DNA of 64,000 nucleotides, from the NCBI RefSeq assembly GCF_023169965.1, contig NZ_AP025592.1, forward strand, positions 248,001 through 312,000. Reading direction: 5' to 3'. The DNA is from Anaeromyxobacter paludicola (GTDB lineage Bacteria > Myxococcota > Myxococcia > Myxococcales > Anaeromyxobacteraceae). This document shows, piece after piece, positions 26,053 through 34,082 of the stretch. The notes beneath the pieces were generated by a model. The model was not told the DNA's origin. It saw nothing but the letters and a program-made list of their open reading frames with translations, and searched no databases. Made by a program: the position numbers and the translations under genes. Positions within the stretch are counted from its first letter, which is position 1. Each line of letters opens with the position of its first letter.

Positions 26053-27387
26053 CTACGCCTTCCGCCCCGCCGTCGCCTTCTTGTGCGCCGCCTTGGCGGC
26101 CTTCTTCTCGCGCTGCTTCGCGAGGAAGCCGGTCTTCTTCCGCTCCTCGTGCCGCTCCGCGGGCGTCGGCTTCGGCGGGACCGCGGCGGCGGCGCGGGCG
26201 CGCTGCAGGGCGGGCGGCGCGAGCGTCCAGTGGAAGAGCCGCTTCACGGTGAGCGTCGCGTAGGCGCCCGGCGGCAGGGTGAAGGCCACGTTCACCCGCA
26301 GCTTCCCCTTGTTGAGCTCGTCGCGCGAGGGCTCGCTCACCACCAGCTTGCCCGGGGTGATGAAGAGCGGCCGCTCCTCGGGGTCGAAGTGGATCTGCGG
26401 CGCGCCCGGGACCTTGAGGCTCTCGAGCGTCATCTCCTCGCGCCCGAGCACCGACAGCGCCGCCTTCTTCACGCGGGCGTCGTCGATGCGCGACTCCGGC
26501 GCGAGCAGCGGGAAGGTGGCGTGGCGGAAGGTGCGCGCCTGCGCGGCGTCGAGGCTCTGCGGGAAGAGCAGGGTGCCGGCCTGGTAGCGCACCGGGACGA
26601 GGCGGGTCATGCCCACCACGTCCTTGAGGTACTGCTTCACGCCCTCGTTCCAGAGCCAGCTCTGGTAGGCGAAGACCTGCATGGCCCGCCAGCGCGGCTC
26701 GGTGCGGAGCATGGCCCCGAGGAAGTCGTCGGGGTGGAGCCGGATCCAGCGGATCACCGCCGCGTACTTCTCCGCGCCGGGGTAGGGGTTCTTGAGCTGC
26801 CACTCCCCCCAGTGCTCCTTCCAGAACTGCTTCACGCGCGCGTCGTCGCTCTGATCGAGCGGCGAGGGATGGGCGAGGACGTTCTTGAGCGCGAGCTCGA
26901 AGTCGCCGCGCATCAGGTCCTTGATGATGAAGCCCTGGCCGTGCTTGAGCGAGCCGAAGCGCTGGGAGTCGAAGTAGTTCACCACCCCCACGCTCTGCAC
27001 CTCGGCCACCGACGCCGGCAGCCGCGCCACGTCCTCCTCGGACAGGTCGCGCACCGTCACCGCGAAGCGGTTGGAGGTGGTGTTCTCGGCGGAGAGGGGG
27101 ACGGCGCTGCGCCCGAGCGGCTTGAGCCGCAGGTCGGGGTCCTGCACGCTCACCTGTTTGCGGCGGACCGCCAGGAGCTGCGTGGTGCGCCCCTGCTTGT
27201 CCTTCAGGCCGCAGTAGCTCACGTCGGCCGGCTGGACCCCCTGGGTCTTGCAGATGCGGTCCACCGCGTCGAAGGTGGAGAGCTTCTGCTTGTCCATCAG
27301 GTAGACGAACCACTCGCCGCGCGGGTCGTCGTCGAACCGCCAGGACTCGGTGACCGAGAAGTCCTCGGGACGCTGCTTGAGCTTCAT
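26053..27387 (-). CDS. truD: tRNA pseudouridine synthase D
   Basis: A 444-residue TruD-family enzyme that makes pseudouridine 13 in tRNA. Seen: the N-terminal KLKQRPEDFSVTE, the catalytic VSYCGLKDKQGRTTQL (Asp63), SAENTTSNRFAVTVRDLS, VNYFDSQRFGSLKHGQGFII and the inserted TRUD domain up to ~345. The C terminus (~395-444) is a Lys/Arg-rich tail (ERHEERKKTGFLAKQREKKA) beyond the usual family length, possibly an RNA-binding extension. The bases upstream of the ATG are pyrimidine-rich and give no Shine-Dalgarno. Confidence 0.92.
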   Translation of the reverse strand: MKLKQRPEDFSVTESWRFDDDPRGEWFVYLMDKQKLSTFDAVDRICKTQGVQPADVSYCGLKDKQGRTTQLLAVRRKQVSVQDPDLRLKPLGRSAVPLSAENTTSNRFAVTVRDLSEEDVARLPASVAEVQSVGVVNYFDSQRFGSLKHGQGFIIKDLMRGDFELALKNVLAHPSPLDQSDDARVKQFWKEHWGEWQLKNPYPGAEKYAAVIRWIRLHPDDFLGAMLRTEPRWRAMQVFAYQSWLWNEGVKQYLKDVVGMTRLVPVRYQAGTLLFPQSLDAAQARTFRHATFPLLAPESRIDDARVKKAALSVLGREEMTLESLKVPGAPQIHFDPEERPLFITPGKLVVSEPSRDELNKGKLRVNVAFTLPPGAYATLTVKRLFHWTLAPPALQRARAAAAVPPKPTPAERHEERKKTGFLAKQREKKAAKAAHKKATAGRKA

Positions 27388-27469
27388 GCGGGGGAGGTAT
27401 CACGCCCGGCGAGGGCGTGCCCGTGAATCTTCCGCCCGCGCGGCGCTGGGCGCGGTCGCGCCCGCGCGG

Positions 27470-27664
27470 CTAGGCTCGGGGCGCGCGCCGGTAGAACAGG
27501 ATGATGGTGAGGCAGTGGAACTCGTTGTCGCTCGACTGGCGCACGTCGCGGTCGAGCACCTCGACGTCCGGGTTGGACTGGAGCCAGCGCGTGATGACCT
27601 CGCCCAGATCCTCGCGCTCCTTCGCCTTGGTGGCTGAGAAGACCTTCACGCCCGTGAATTGCAT
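27470..27664 (-). CDS. 64-residue protein of unknown function
   Basis: A compact alpha/beta protein: MQFTGVKVFSATKAKEREDL, EVITRWLQSNPDVEVLDRDV, NEFHCLTIILFYRRA. No signal peptide, no Cys pair. The pattern of a short strand, a helix and two strands suggests a small conserved domain; similar stand-alone proteins occur in delta-proteobacteria as far as I recall, but I know of no function. ATG start with GAGGGA ~7 nt upstream. It is preceded by the best sigma70 consensus promoter in the window, with a perfect palindrome at the predicted transcription start, which implies strong and probably regulated expression. Confidence 0.65.
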   Translation of the reverse strand: MQFTGVKVFSATKAKEREDLGEVITRWLQSNPDVEVLDRDVRQSSDNEFHCLTIILFYRRAPRA

Positions 27665-27711
27665 CCATTCCCTCCTCGCCGGACCCGGACCCGCGTGTCA
27701 CTCTTGGGCGA

Positions 27712-27721
27712 TTTCGCGAAA
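27712..27721. promoter_or_regulatory. TTTCGCGAAA palindrome at the start site of the 64-aa gene
   Basis: A perfect 10-bp palindrome lying just downstream of the minus-strand -10 box (27722-27727), covering the predicted transcription start. This is where a repressor operator would sit. Confidence 0.4.
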
Positions 27722-27750
27722 AGTATGCACAGGCATTTTCTGCATGTCAA
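27722..27750 (-). promoter_or_regulatory. near-consensus sigma70 promoter of the 64-aa gene
   Basis: On the minus strand TTGACA (27750-27745), 17-nt spacer, CATACT (27727-27722). The -35 is a perfect consensus match, unusual in this GC-rich window. Predicted leader about 50 nt to the ATG at 27664. Confidence 0.7.
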
Positions 27751-27892
27751 ACAAACGGGGCAGGTCAAGTTGTCGATATCGCCAGGAAATTCGGAACCGT
27801 CGCCGGGTCGGGTCGGCCGCTGCCGTCGCGTGTGCCCCTCACTAGATTGGAGCGGCGAGGGCGGCGCGGGCGCGCGCCGGTCGGAGGGAGAG

Positions 27893-28144
27893 ATGTCCGC
27901 CAAGAAGGGCTTCGCGGTCGACTTCATCAACCAGATCCGCACCATGGACCCGGCCAGGCTCAACGCGATGATCACGCGCGAGGCCGGAGAGGATCTCGCC
28001 AGGTTCTTCCTGTCCTACTCCTCGAGCCTCATCTCCAAGGACCCGGAGCGGGTGCTCGAGAACACCTCCAGCCTCATGCTGATGGGCTATCTCATCCGGG
28101 CCGCCGAGGACCGCCAGCAGCGCCAGCCGGCCGCCCTCGCCTGA
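27893..28144 (+). CDS. 83-residue protein of unknown function
   Basis: A small helical soluble protein: MSAKKGFAVDFINQIRTMDP, RLNAMITREAGEDLARFFLS, DPERVLENTSSLMLMGYLIR, ending in a Gln/Arg/Ala tail. It resembles no family I can name. The ATG was chosen for GGAGGGAGAG just upstream; the frame stays open further left but runs through the divergent promoter region. It is divergent from the 64-aa gene (228-bp shared region) and followed 114 bp later by the PHP gene. Confidence 0.65.
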   Translation: MSAKKGFAVDFINQIRTMDPARLNAMITREAGEDLARFFLSYSSSLISKDPERVLENTSSLMLMGYLIRAAEDRQQRQPAALA

Positions 28145-28258
28145 GAGGCGGCCCAATCGCGCGGCGCGCCGCCCGGGCGGAGCGGTGGCGGGGCCGCGCG
28201 CTTCCAAAGCCCGCGGCGCGCGTGTTATCTGGACGCGCCCTCCTCCTCCGGGACCCCC

Positions 28259-28981
28259 ATGCTCATCGACCTGCACGTCCACTCCCGCCACACCCAGGGC
28301 TGCGCGCTCGAGGTGCGCGACGTGCTGCGCCGCGCCCGGGAGGAGGGGCTCGACGGCGTGGTCTTCACCGACCTGAACGGCCTCGAGGCGCTCCCGGAGG
28401 CGCGGGCGGCGGCGAAGGAGGAGGGGGTGCTCGGCCTCGTCGGCGCCGAGCTCGTGACCGACCACGGCCACTACCTCTGCTACTTCCCCGAGCCGGAGAA
28501 GGTGCCCGCGCCGGCGCAGCTCTTCGGGACGCCGCCCTGGCCGGTGCGCGAGGTGCTCGCGCGCGTGACGGCGCTCGGCGGCGCGGTGGTGGCGGCCCAC
28601 CCCTACGACAAGACCATCGACCGCCCGTGCGGCGACTTCATCTTCACGCTCGACGGGCTCGCCGCGGTGGAGGGGCTGCACGCGCGCAAGCGCGGTCCCG
28701 CCAACGACCTCGCCATCGAGGCGGCCGACCACCTGAACCTGCCCTGCGTGGCCGGCTCGGGCGCGCTCGGCTCGCTCGACGAGCTCGGGAAGGCGGCCAC
28801 CCTGTTCCGCCGGCCGGTCGCGAGCGAGGCCGACCTCGTGGCGCAGCTCAAGGCGGGCACGGTCCACTGCGTCGCCATCGGGGTGACCCCCCAGCCGGCG
28901 GAGGCCGCGCGGCGGGGCCCCCGTCGCGACGAGCGGGGCGGACGCGGCGATCGTCGCGGCGGCCGGCGCGAGCGCCGCTAG
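28259..28981 (+). CDS. PHP-domain metal-dependent phosphoesterase
   Basis: A 240-residue PHP-fold hydrolase. MLIDLHVHSRHTQGCALEV carries the first metal-binding HxH, followed by DGVVFTDLNGLEALPEA, GLVGAELVTDHGHYLCYF, VVAAHPYDKTIDRPCGDFI and LPCVAGSGALGSLDELGKA. Family members hydrolyse phosphoester bonds (nucleoside phosphates, 3',5'-bisphosphates), but the substrate cannot be told. The last ~25 residues are an Arg/Gly-rich basic tail (RGPRRDERGGRGDRRGGRRE), unusual for the family and possibly nucleic-acid binding. TTATCT lies 28 nt before the ATG. Ends 4 bases into the convergent lipoprotein gene. Confidence 0.8.
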   Translation: MLIDLHVHSRHTQGCALEVRDVLRRAREEGLDGVVFTDLNGLEALPEARAAAKEEGVLGLVGAELVTDHGHYLCYFPEPEKVPAPAQLFGTPPWPVREVLARVTALGGAVVAAHPYDKTIDRPCGDFIFTLDGLAAVEGLHARKRGPANDLAIEAADHLNLPCVAGSGALGSLDELGKAATLFRRPVASEADLVAQLKAGTVHCVAIGVTPQPAEAARRGPRRDERGGRGDRRGGRRERR

Positions 28982-29694
28982 GGCTTCGCCGGCGCCTTCG
29001 GCGCCTTCGCCTCCTCGAACTTCACGAGCCGGTCCTCCTTGAACGAGGCGCGCCGGCGGCCCGAGGCCCAGCTCCACTCCTCGGAGCGGGCCGGCCGGTC
29101 GATGTGGCGCTTCTCCGGCAGGCCCCAGGCCAGCTCGACCGCCGCCTGCCCCATCCCCTCGACGAGCCTCTTCTCGAGCACGGCCTGGCGCTGCTCGGCC
29201 GGCAGCGCCGCGAGCCGGGGCGCGGGATCGTCGGACGCGAGCAGGCGATCGAGCTCCCCGAGCGCCTCCTCGCGCGAGGCGAGATCCTGCGGCAGCACCA
29301 CCATGGCCGGGAGCTCCTCGCCCTTCACCGACAGCTCCACCCACGGGTGGTAGCGCGGCGTCATCGCGATCCGCTGCGCGACGGTCCAGCCGGTGGGGAA
29401 CTCGACCCGCTGGATGCGCACCGGCGTGCCGGGCGGGAGGATCGCGTCCGGGCCGGGCGGCGGGATCACCGTGCCGTCCGGCTCCTCGAGGAGGTCGAGC
29501 TCGCCGAAGGGCTGGTCGGAGAGCAGGAGCCGGCCGCGGTCGCCGAAGAACCCGCCGACGTAGAGGGCCACGCGCGTGAACCGGCGGCGGCCCTCGAGCT
29601 CGCCGACGAGCTTCTGGCGATCTCCCTCCCCGAGCTTCAGCGAGGGGGCGCAGGCGGCGGCGAGGAGGAGGGCGCAGAGGAGGAGGCGGCGCAT
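28978..29694 (-). CDS. predicted lipoprotein of unknown function
   Basis: A 238-residue protein with a lipoprotein signal (MRRLLLCALLLAAACAPSLK; lipobox LAAAC, Cys15). The mature part (RFTRVALYVGGFFGDRGRLL, PGTPVRIQRVEFPTGWTVAQ, TPRYHPWVELSVKGEELPAM) is beta-rich in the first half and charged and helical in the second; family unknown. Probably outer- or inner-membrane anchored in the periplasm. Its 3' end overlaps that of the PHP gene by four bases. Confidence 0.65.
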   Translation of the reverse strand: MRRLLLCALLLAAACAPSLKLGEGDRQKLVGELEGRRRFTRVALYVGGFFGDRGRLLLSDQPFGELDLLEEPDGTVIPPPGPDAILPPGTPVRIQRVEFPTGWTVAQRIAMTPRYHPWVELSVKGEELPAMVVLPQDLASREEALGELDRLLASDDPAPRLAALPAEQRQAVLEKRLVEGMGQAAVELAWGLPEKRHIDRPARSEEWSWASGRRRASFKEDRLVKFEEAKAPKAPAKP

Positions 29695-29746
29695 GGCCGC
29701 CTTTTTACACCCGGGCGCCGCGCGGGCAAGCCGGCGGCGCCGCGGA

Positions 29747-29935
29747 TCACTTCCGCTCGACCTGGTGCTTGGCCTCCTCGATCAGCTCCCGGACCCGCTG
29801 CCCGCCCTTGTGGCCCAGCTCCGAGTACCCCTGCGGACCGAGCTGCTCCTTGCGCGCCTCGCCCCCGAGCCGGCCCGCCTCGCGCACCGTCATGTTCCCG
29901 CCGCGCCCGCTCGCCTTGCGCTCCCTGTCCGGCAT
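29747..29935 (-). CDS. short KGG-repeat (LEA-like) stress protein
   Basis: A 62-residue very hydrophilic protein with two GG modules: [20 protein letters not shown], then [20 protein letters not shown]. The G-x-x-G-G-[EQ] pattern is the KGG/con-10/GsiB-type stress repeat (PF10685-like), associated with general or desiccation stress. GGAGG lies 5-6 nt before the ATG. Its C-terminal module is nearly the same as that of the larger KGG protein encoded 25 bp upstream on the same strand, so the two are tandem paralogues and probably an operon. Confidence 0.8.
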   Translation of the reverse strand: MPDRERKASGRGGNMTVREAGRLGGEARKEQLGPQGYSELGHKGGQRVRELIEEAKHQVERK

Positions 29936-29960
29936 CTACGCCTCCTGCGTCGTCGTGGGA

Positions 29961-30338
29961 CTACTCGCGCCCGTGCTCGGGCTCGTCCGACTCGGCCTGC
30001 TTGCCCTCGCGGATCAGCTCGCGGACCCGCTGGCCGCCCTTGTGCCCGAGCTCCGCGTAGCCGCCGGGGCCGAGCTGCTCCTTGCGCGCCTCGCCGCCCA
30101 TGCGGCCCAGGGCCGAGTAGCCGCCCGGCCCGAGCTGACCCTTGCGCGCCTCGCCGCCCTTGTGACCGATGGCGCTGAAGAACTCGGCGCCGCGCTCCCG
30201 GGCCACCCGCTCGCCGCCCTTCTTGCCGAGCTGCGAGTACCCCTCCGCCCCGAGCTGACCCTTGCGCGCCTCGCCGCCCATCCGGCCGGCGTCACGCACG
30301 CTCATGTCGCCGCCGCGGCCCTTCTTGCCCGAAGCCAT
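29961..30338 (-). CDS. KGG-repeat (LEA-like) stress protein, five-module
   Basis: A 125-residue, almost purely hydrophilic protein built of ~20-residue repeats: [100 protein letters not shown]. Belongs to the KGG/GsiB-type general stress repeat family, expected to be disordered and protective. The ATG at 30338 was preferred (GGGGAG ~9 nt upstream) over a longer frame with a Pro/Gly-rich start at 30401. First gene of a likely two-gene unit with the shorter paralogue. Confidence 0.82.
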   Translation of the reverse strand: MASGKKGRGGDMSVRDAGRMGGEARKGQLGAEGYSQLGKKGGERVARERGAEFFSAIGHKGGEARKGQLGPGGYSALGRMGGEARKEQLGPGGYAELGHKGGQRVRELIREGKQAESDEPEHGRE

Positions 30339-30416
30339 CGTGCCGCTCCCCGCGGGTCCAACCCGCCCGAGAAAGCTGGGGACTCCGGGACGACTGGGCA
30401 ATCGGGGCCGCGCGGA

Positions 30417-31250
30417 TCAGTCCTCGGACGCCAGGAATTTCTGGCCGAGCTCGCGGGCGCGGTGCGTGGCCGCCTCGACCGCGTCCATGAGCGTGGTCCG
30501 GAGCCCGCCCGCCTCGAGGGTGTGCAGGCCGGCGATGGCGGTGCCGCCGGGGCTCGTCACCTGGTCCTTGAGGCGGCCCGGGTGCTCGCCGGTCTCGATG
30601 AGGAGCTGCGCCGAGCCGAGCACGGTCTGGGCCGCCAGGGCCTGCGCGGTGTAGCGCGGCAGCCCCACCTTCACGCCCGCGTCGCTGAGCGCCTCGATGA
30701 TCAGGAAGACGTAGGCGGGGCCCGAGCCGGAGAGCCCGGTGCAGGCGTCGAGGAGCGGCTCCTCCACCACCACCGTGAGCCCGACCGCGGCGAAGAGGGC
30801 CCGGGCGGCCTCGAGGTCGGCGTCGGTGGCGTGCTCGCCGCGCGCGAGCGCGGTGGCCCCCGCGCCGACCAGCGCCGGCGTGTTGGGCATGGTCCGGACG
30901 ATGCGCACGCCGCGGGAGAGCTTGCGCTCCATCAGCGCGATGGGGACGCCGGCGGCGATCGAGATGACGAGCTTGGCCGGATCGACCGCCGGCGCGATCT
31001 CGTCGAGGAGCCGCCCCATCACCTGCGGCTTCACCGAGAGCACGAGCACGTCGGCCAGGGCGGCGGCCTCGCGGTTGTCGGTGAGGGTGCGGACGCCGTA
31101 GCGCTTGCGGAGCTCGTCGGCCCGCGCCGGCCGGCGCACCGTGCAGACGATCTCCTCCGGGCTGGCGGTGCCGGCCCGCAGGAGCCCCTTCACCAGGGCC
31201 TCGGCCATGTTGCCGGCGCCGAGGAACGCGATCGTCTTTCCGAGTGCCAT
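30417..31250 (-). CDS. proC: pyrroline-5-carboxylate reductase
   Basis: A 277-residue NAD(P)H enzyme that reduces 1-pyrroline-5-carboxylate to L-proline. Seen: KTIAFLGAGNMAEALVKGLL (Rossmann), EIVCTVRRPARADELRKRYG, VLVLSVKPQVMGRLLDEIAP, GVRIVRTMPNTPALVGAGAT, and the signature LDACTGLSGSGPAYVFLIIE through QVTSPGGTAIAGLHTLEAGG. GGGAC precedes the ATG. Thirty-seven bases downstream of a BFD/FAD dehydrogenase pair on the same strand, which may share its transcript. Confidence 0.95.
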   Translation of the reverse strand: MALGKTIAFLGAGNMAEALVKGLLRAGTASPEEIVCTVRRPARADELRKRYGVRTLTDNREAAALADVLVLSVKPQVMGRLLDEIAPAVDPAKLVISIAAGVPIALMERKLSRGVRIVRTMPNTPALVGAGATALARGEHATDADLEAARALFAAVGLTVVVEEPLLDACTGLSGSGPAYVFLIIEALSDAGVKVGLPRYTAQALAAQTVLGSAQLLIETGEHPGRLKDQVTSPGGTAIAGLHTLEAGGLRTTLMDAVEAATHRARELGQKFLASED

Positions 31251-31287
31251 TGCCCCGTCCCTTCCGTGTCGTCGTGAGGAGGCGAGC

Positions 31288-32763
31288 TTACCCGATGATG
31301 AAGTCCTCGCGCGCGGTCTCGCCGCGCTCGAAGCGGGCCAGGGTGAAGCGCCGGAAGATCTCGTCCTCCTCGCCGCCCGTCATCCAGGCGGCCATCGCCT
31401 CGGTGACCGCCGGGGCCATCATGAACCCGTGGCCCACGAAGCCGGAGAGCTGGAGGAAGTTGTCGAACCCGGCGGCGCCCAGCACCGGGTTGTTGTCCGG
31501 CGTGACGTCGTAGCAGCCGGCCCACTGCCGGACCACCTTCACGCCCGCGAGCCGGGGCACGCACTCCAGCGCCGCCCGGGCGAAGCGGGAGAGGAAGCGG
31601 AGGGTCGAGCCGCTCACCACGCCCTCCGGCTCGTCCGGGTCGCCCATCCCGCCCACGAGCTCGCCGCGCTGCGACTGCGAGAAGTAGAGCCCGTTCCCGA
31701 GCACCGACACGAGCGGGCCGAGCCAGGGCTTGAGCGGCTCGGTCACCAGGATCTCGTGGCGGGTGGGCCGGTTCGGGAGCGGCACGCCCGCGAGCGCGGC
31801 CACCTCCTTGCTCCACGCCCCGGCCGCGTTCACCACCACCTCGCAGGTCACCCGCCCGGCGTCGGTCCGCACCGCGGTGAGCCGGCGCCCCTCGCGCTCG
31901 AAGCCGGTGACGCGGGTGAAGGTGCGGATCCGGGCCCCGAGCGCCGCCGCCCGGCTGGCGTAGCCCCAGAGGAAGGGCCAGGGGAACACCACCCCGTCGT
32001 CGGGGTTCCAGGAGGCGGCCAGGAAGCGGCGCCGGTCGAGCTCGGGCACGATCCGCGCCGCCTCCTCCGGGTCGATGACGCGCGTGGCGAGCCCGTGGGC
32101 CCGGTGGAGGGCCGCGTTCCGCTCGAGCCGCGCCACCTGCTCGGCGGTAGGGGCGAGGAACAGGTACCCGCCCGGCCGGAACCAGACGTTCACGCCCATG
32201 TCGGCGGCGAACGAGCGGCAGAGCGCGAGGGAGCGGCGCGCCAGCCGGATCATCGTGGGGGTGGACCACTGCGCGCGCACCCCGCCGCCGTTCCGCCCGG
32301 ACGCGCCGGCGTTGAGGTAGCCCGCCTCGAGCACGAGGACGTCCCGCTCCCCGCGCCGGCAGAGCTGGTAGGCGAGGCCGAGCCCCATGATGCCGCCGCC
32401 CACGATCACCACCCGGGCGCGCTCGGGCAGGGGGCCGCCCTGGGGACGGGGGCGAGGGCCGGCGGCGGGCGGCGGGACGCCGGGGTCGAGCGGAAGCGCG
32501 CCCGGGTCGGCGGTGGCGAGGAGCGCGAGCGGCGTGGGCTGGAGCGGCGGGCGCGCGGTGAACGGCGCGATCTCGGCCGGGGTGGCGCCGAGCCGGAGGA
32601 GCTCGCCCGCGACCGCCGCGAGGCAGCTCTTCCCCTGGCACGGCCCGGTCCCGAAGCCGGTGTACCGCTTCACCGACTCGAGGTCCCGGTGCCCCTCGGC
32701 GAAGGCGCGGCGCACCTCCTCGAGGGTGACGTCCTCGCAGGCGCAGAGCACGGTCCTAGCCAC
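31288..32763 (-). CDS. FAD-dependent amine/amino-acid dehydrogenase with N-terminal BFD-like [2Fe-2S] domain
   Basis: A 491-residue fusion. Residues 1-50 form a BFD-type cluster domain: CACEDVT (Cys7, Cys9) and GTGPCQGKSC (Cys42, Cys47). From ~115 a DAO-family FAD oxidoreductase begins (RVVIVGGGIMGLGLAYQLCR) and continues with YLNAGASGRNGGGVRAQWST, VVNAAGAWSKEVAALAGVPL and YDVTPDNNPVLGAAGFDNFL. It resembles the beta subunit of heterotetrameric sarcosine oxidase, HcnC and dye-linked proline or hydroxyproline dehydrogenases. In those systems the BFD domain normally sits on the other FAD subunit. Overlaps its partner gene by 8 bases. Substrate unknown; the proC neighbour suggests proline or a related imino acid. 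Confidence 0.8.
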   Translation of the reverse strand: MARTVLCACEDVTLEEVRRAFAEGHRDLESVKRYTGFGTGPCQGKSCLAAVAGELLRLGATPAEIAPFTARPPLQPTPLALLATADPGALPLDPGVPPPAAGPRPRPQGGPLPERARVVIVGGGIMGLGLAYQLCRRGERDVLVLEAGYLNAGASGRNGGGVRAQWSTPTMIRLARRSLALCRSFAADMGVNVWFRPGGYLFLAPTAEQVARLERNAALHRAHGLATRVIDPEEAARIVPELDRRRFLAASWNPDDGVVFPWPFLWGYASRAAALGARIRTFTRVTGFEREGRRLTAVRTDAGRVTCEVVVNAAGAWSKEVAALAGVPLPNRPTRHEILVTEPLKPWLGPLVSVLGNGLYFSQSQRGELVGGMGDPDEPEGVVSGSTLRFLSRFARAALECVPRLAGVKVVRQWAGCYDVTPDNNPVLGAAGFDNFLQLSGFVGHGFMMAPAVTEAMAAWMTGGEEDEIFRRFTLARFERGETAREDFIIG

Positions 32764-34045
32764 GGAGGGCCGCCTCCCCGGCGCGGCGGCCGGCGGCGGC
32801 CGCGGCCGCGCCGTCCAGGGGCCCGGTGACCTCGCCCGCGGCGAACAGCCCCGGCACCCCGGTGCGCCCCTCGGCGTCCACCGCGACGGCGAAGGCGGAG
32901 AGCGCGGGGAGGAGCTCCAGCCGGGCGCCGAGCTCGCGCGCGAGCTCCGCCGCCGGCGCGGGCGGCGTCACCCAGGCCACGGCGTCGCAGCGGAGCCGCT
33001 CGCCCGCGAGCTCGACGGCGCGCACCCGGGCGCGGCCGCGGGCGAGGAGGGCCGGCCCCGGGCGCGCCACCACCTCGAGCCCGCCGCCGGCGAGCCGCGC
33101 CGCCACCGCGGCCGCCTCCTCCCCCTCGCCGAGGACGAGGCAGCGCGCGCCGGGGAGGAGCCCGTGCTCGGCGCGCGCCACCGCGAGCGCCCGGCCCGCG
33201 AAGATCCCGGGGACGTCGTTGCCGGGGAAGACGGGCGGGACGGCGGTGCCGCCGGTCGCGAGGACCAGGACGCTCGCGCGGACCAGCCGCAGCCGCGGGG
33301 GCGCCTCCGCGGCGAGGGCCGCGATCGGGCTCCCGCCGTCGCGCCACAGCCCGAGCGCGGCGGTCGCGAGCGCGAGCTCGCCGCCCGCGCGGCCGACCGC
33401 GCCCTCCACCTCCGCCGCCCACGCGAGGGGCGGCTCGCCTCGCAGGGGCAGCCCGGCCCGGAGCCGGCCGCCGGCGCGCGGCGCCTGCTCCGCGACCAGC
33501 ACCCTCCGGCCCGCCGCCGCGAGCGCCTCGGCGGCGCCCAGCCCGGCCGGTCCGGCCCCCACCACCAGCGCGTCGAAGGTCTCGAGCGTCGCCGCCGGAA
33601 AGGGCCCCGGGGCGCGGTCGGGGAGCCGGCCGAGCCCGGCGAGCCGGCGCGAGACCTCCACCACCACGCGGTTGAGCGCGACCGGGGAGGTGAGGAGGTG
33701 GTGGTGGTCGAGGCCGTGCGGCGTCGCGCGGTCCACGACGGCGAGGAGGTCGTGGCGGGCGCTCGGGAAGGCGTTCTGCGTCTCCACCCGCAGCCCGTCC
33801 CGGCAGGCCACGCGGCAGGTGCGCAGGCTCGGCTGCCCGTCCACGCGCGCGAGGCAGCTGCCGCAGCTCCCGGCGAGGCAGAAGGGGCCGCGCGGGCGGT
33901 GGTACTTGTAGCTCCGCGACACGAGCGGCCGCCCCGCGGCCACCAGCGCCACCGCGACGCTCTCTCCCGCCCGCGCCGGGACCTCGACGCCGTCCACCAG
34001 GATGGCGCAGTCGGGCACGAAGCGCGGCTCGGGGAGGCGTGGCAT
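32756..34045 (-). CDS. [2Fe-2S]-FAD dehydrogenase partner subunit (SoxA/HcnAB-like)
   Basis: A 429-residue fusion. Residues ~10-95 form a fer2_4 ferredoxin-like domain with RPRGPFCLAGSCGSC and RTC (Cys56, 61, 64, 77), followed by an NAD(P)/FAD-binding oxidoreductase domain (DALVVGAGPAGLGAAEALAA at ~156, VLVLATGGTAVPPVFPGNDV, and GVPGLFAAGEVTGPLDGAAA). This corresponds to the N-terminal half of sarcosine oxidase alpha without its GcvT-like half, or to HcnA+HcnB fused. RBS AGAGGAGAG ~8 nt before the ATG. First gene of the unit, divergent from the AlkP-type gene with only 37 bp between the starts. Confidence 0.8.
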   Translation of the reverse strand: MPRLPEPRFVPDCAILVDGVEVPARAGESVAVALVAAGRPLVSRSYKYHRPRGPFCLAGSCGSCLARVDGQPSLRTCRVACRDGLRVETQNAFPSARHDLLAVVDRATPHGLDHHHLLTSPVALNRVVVEVSRRLAGLGRLPDRAPGPFPAATLETFDALVVGAGPAGLGAAEALAAAGRRVLVAEQAPRAGGRLRAGLPLRGEPPLAWAAEVEGAVGRAGGELALATAALGLWRDGGSPIAALAAEAPPRLRLVRASVLVLATGGTAVPPVFPGNDVPGIFAGRALAVARAEHGLLPGARCLVLGEGEEAAAVAARLAGGGLEVVARPGPALLARGRARVRAVELAGERLRCDAVAWVTPPAPAAELARELGARLELLPALSAFAVAVDAEGRTGVPGLFAAGEVTGPLDGAAAAAAGRRAGEAALRG

Positions 34046-34082
34046 GCGGGCGCTCTCCTCTGCTAGTTAATCGGGGCACGGC

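Noticed and set aside
31288-34045. Calling the FAD/Fe-S pair a hydrogen cyanide synthase or a sarcosine oxidase
   Set aside because: Domain order differs from HcnABC and the GcvT-like half of SoxA is missing; the proC neighbour points elsewhere. Only the superfamily can be supported.
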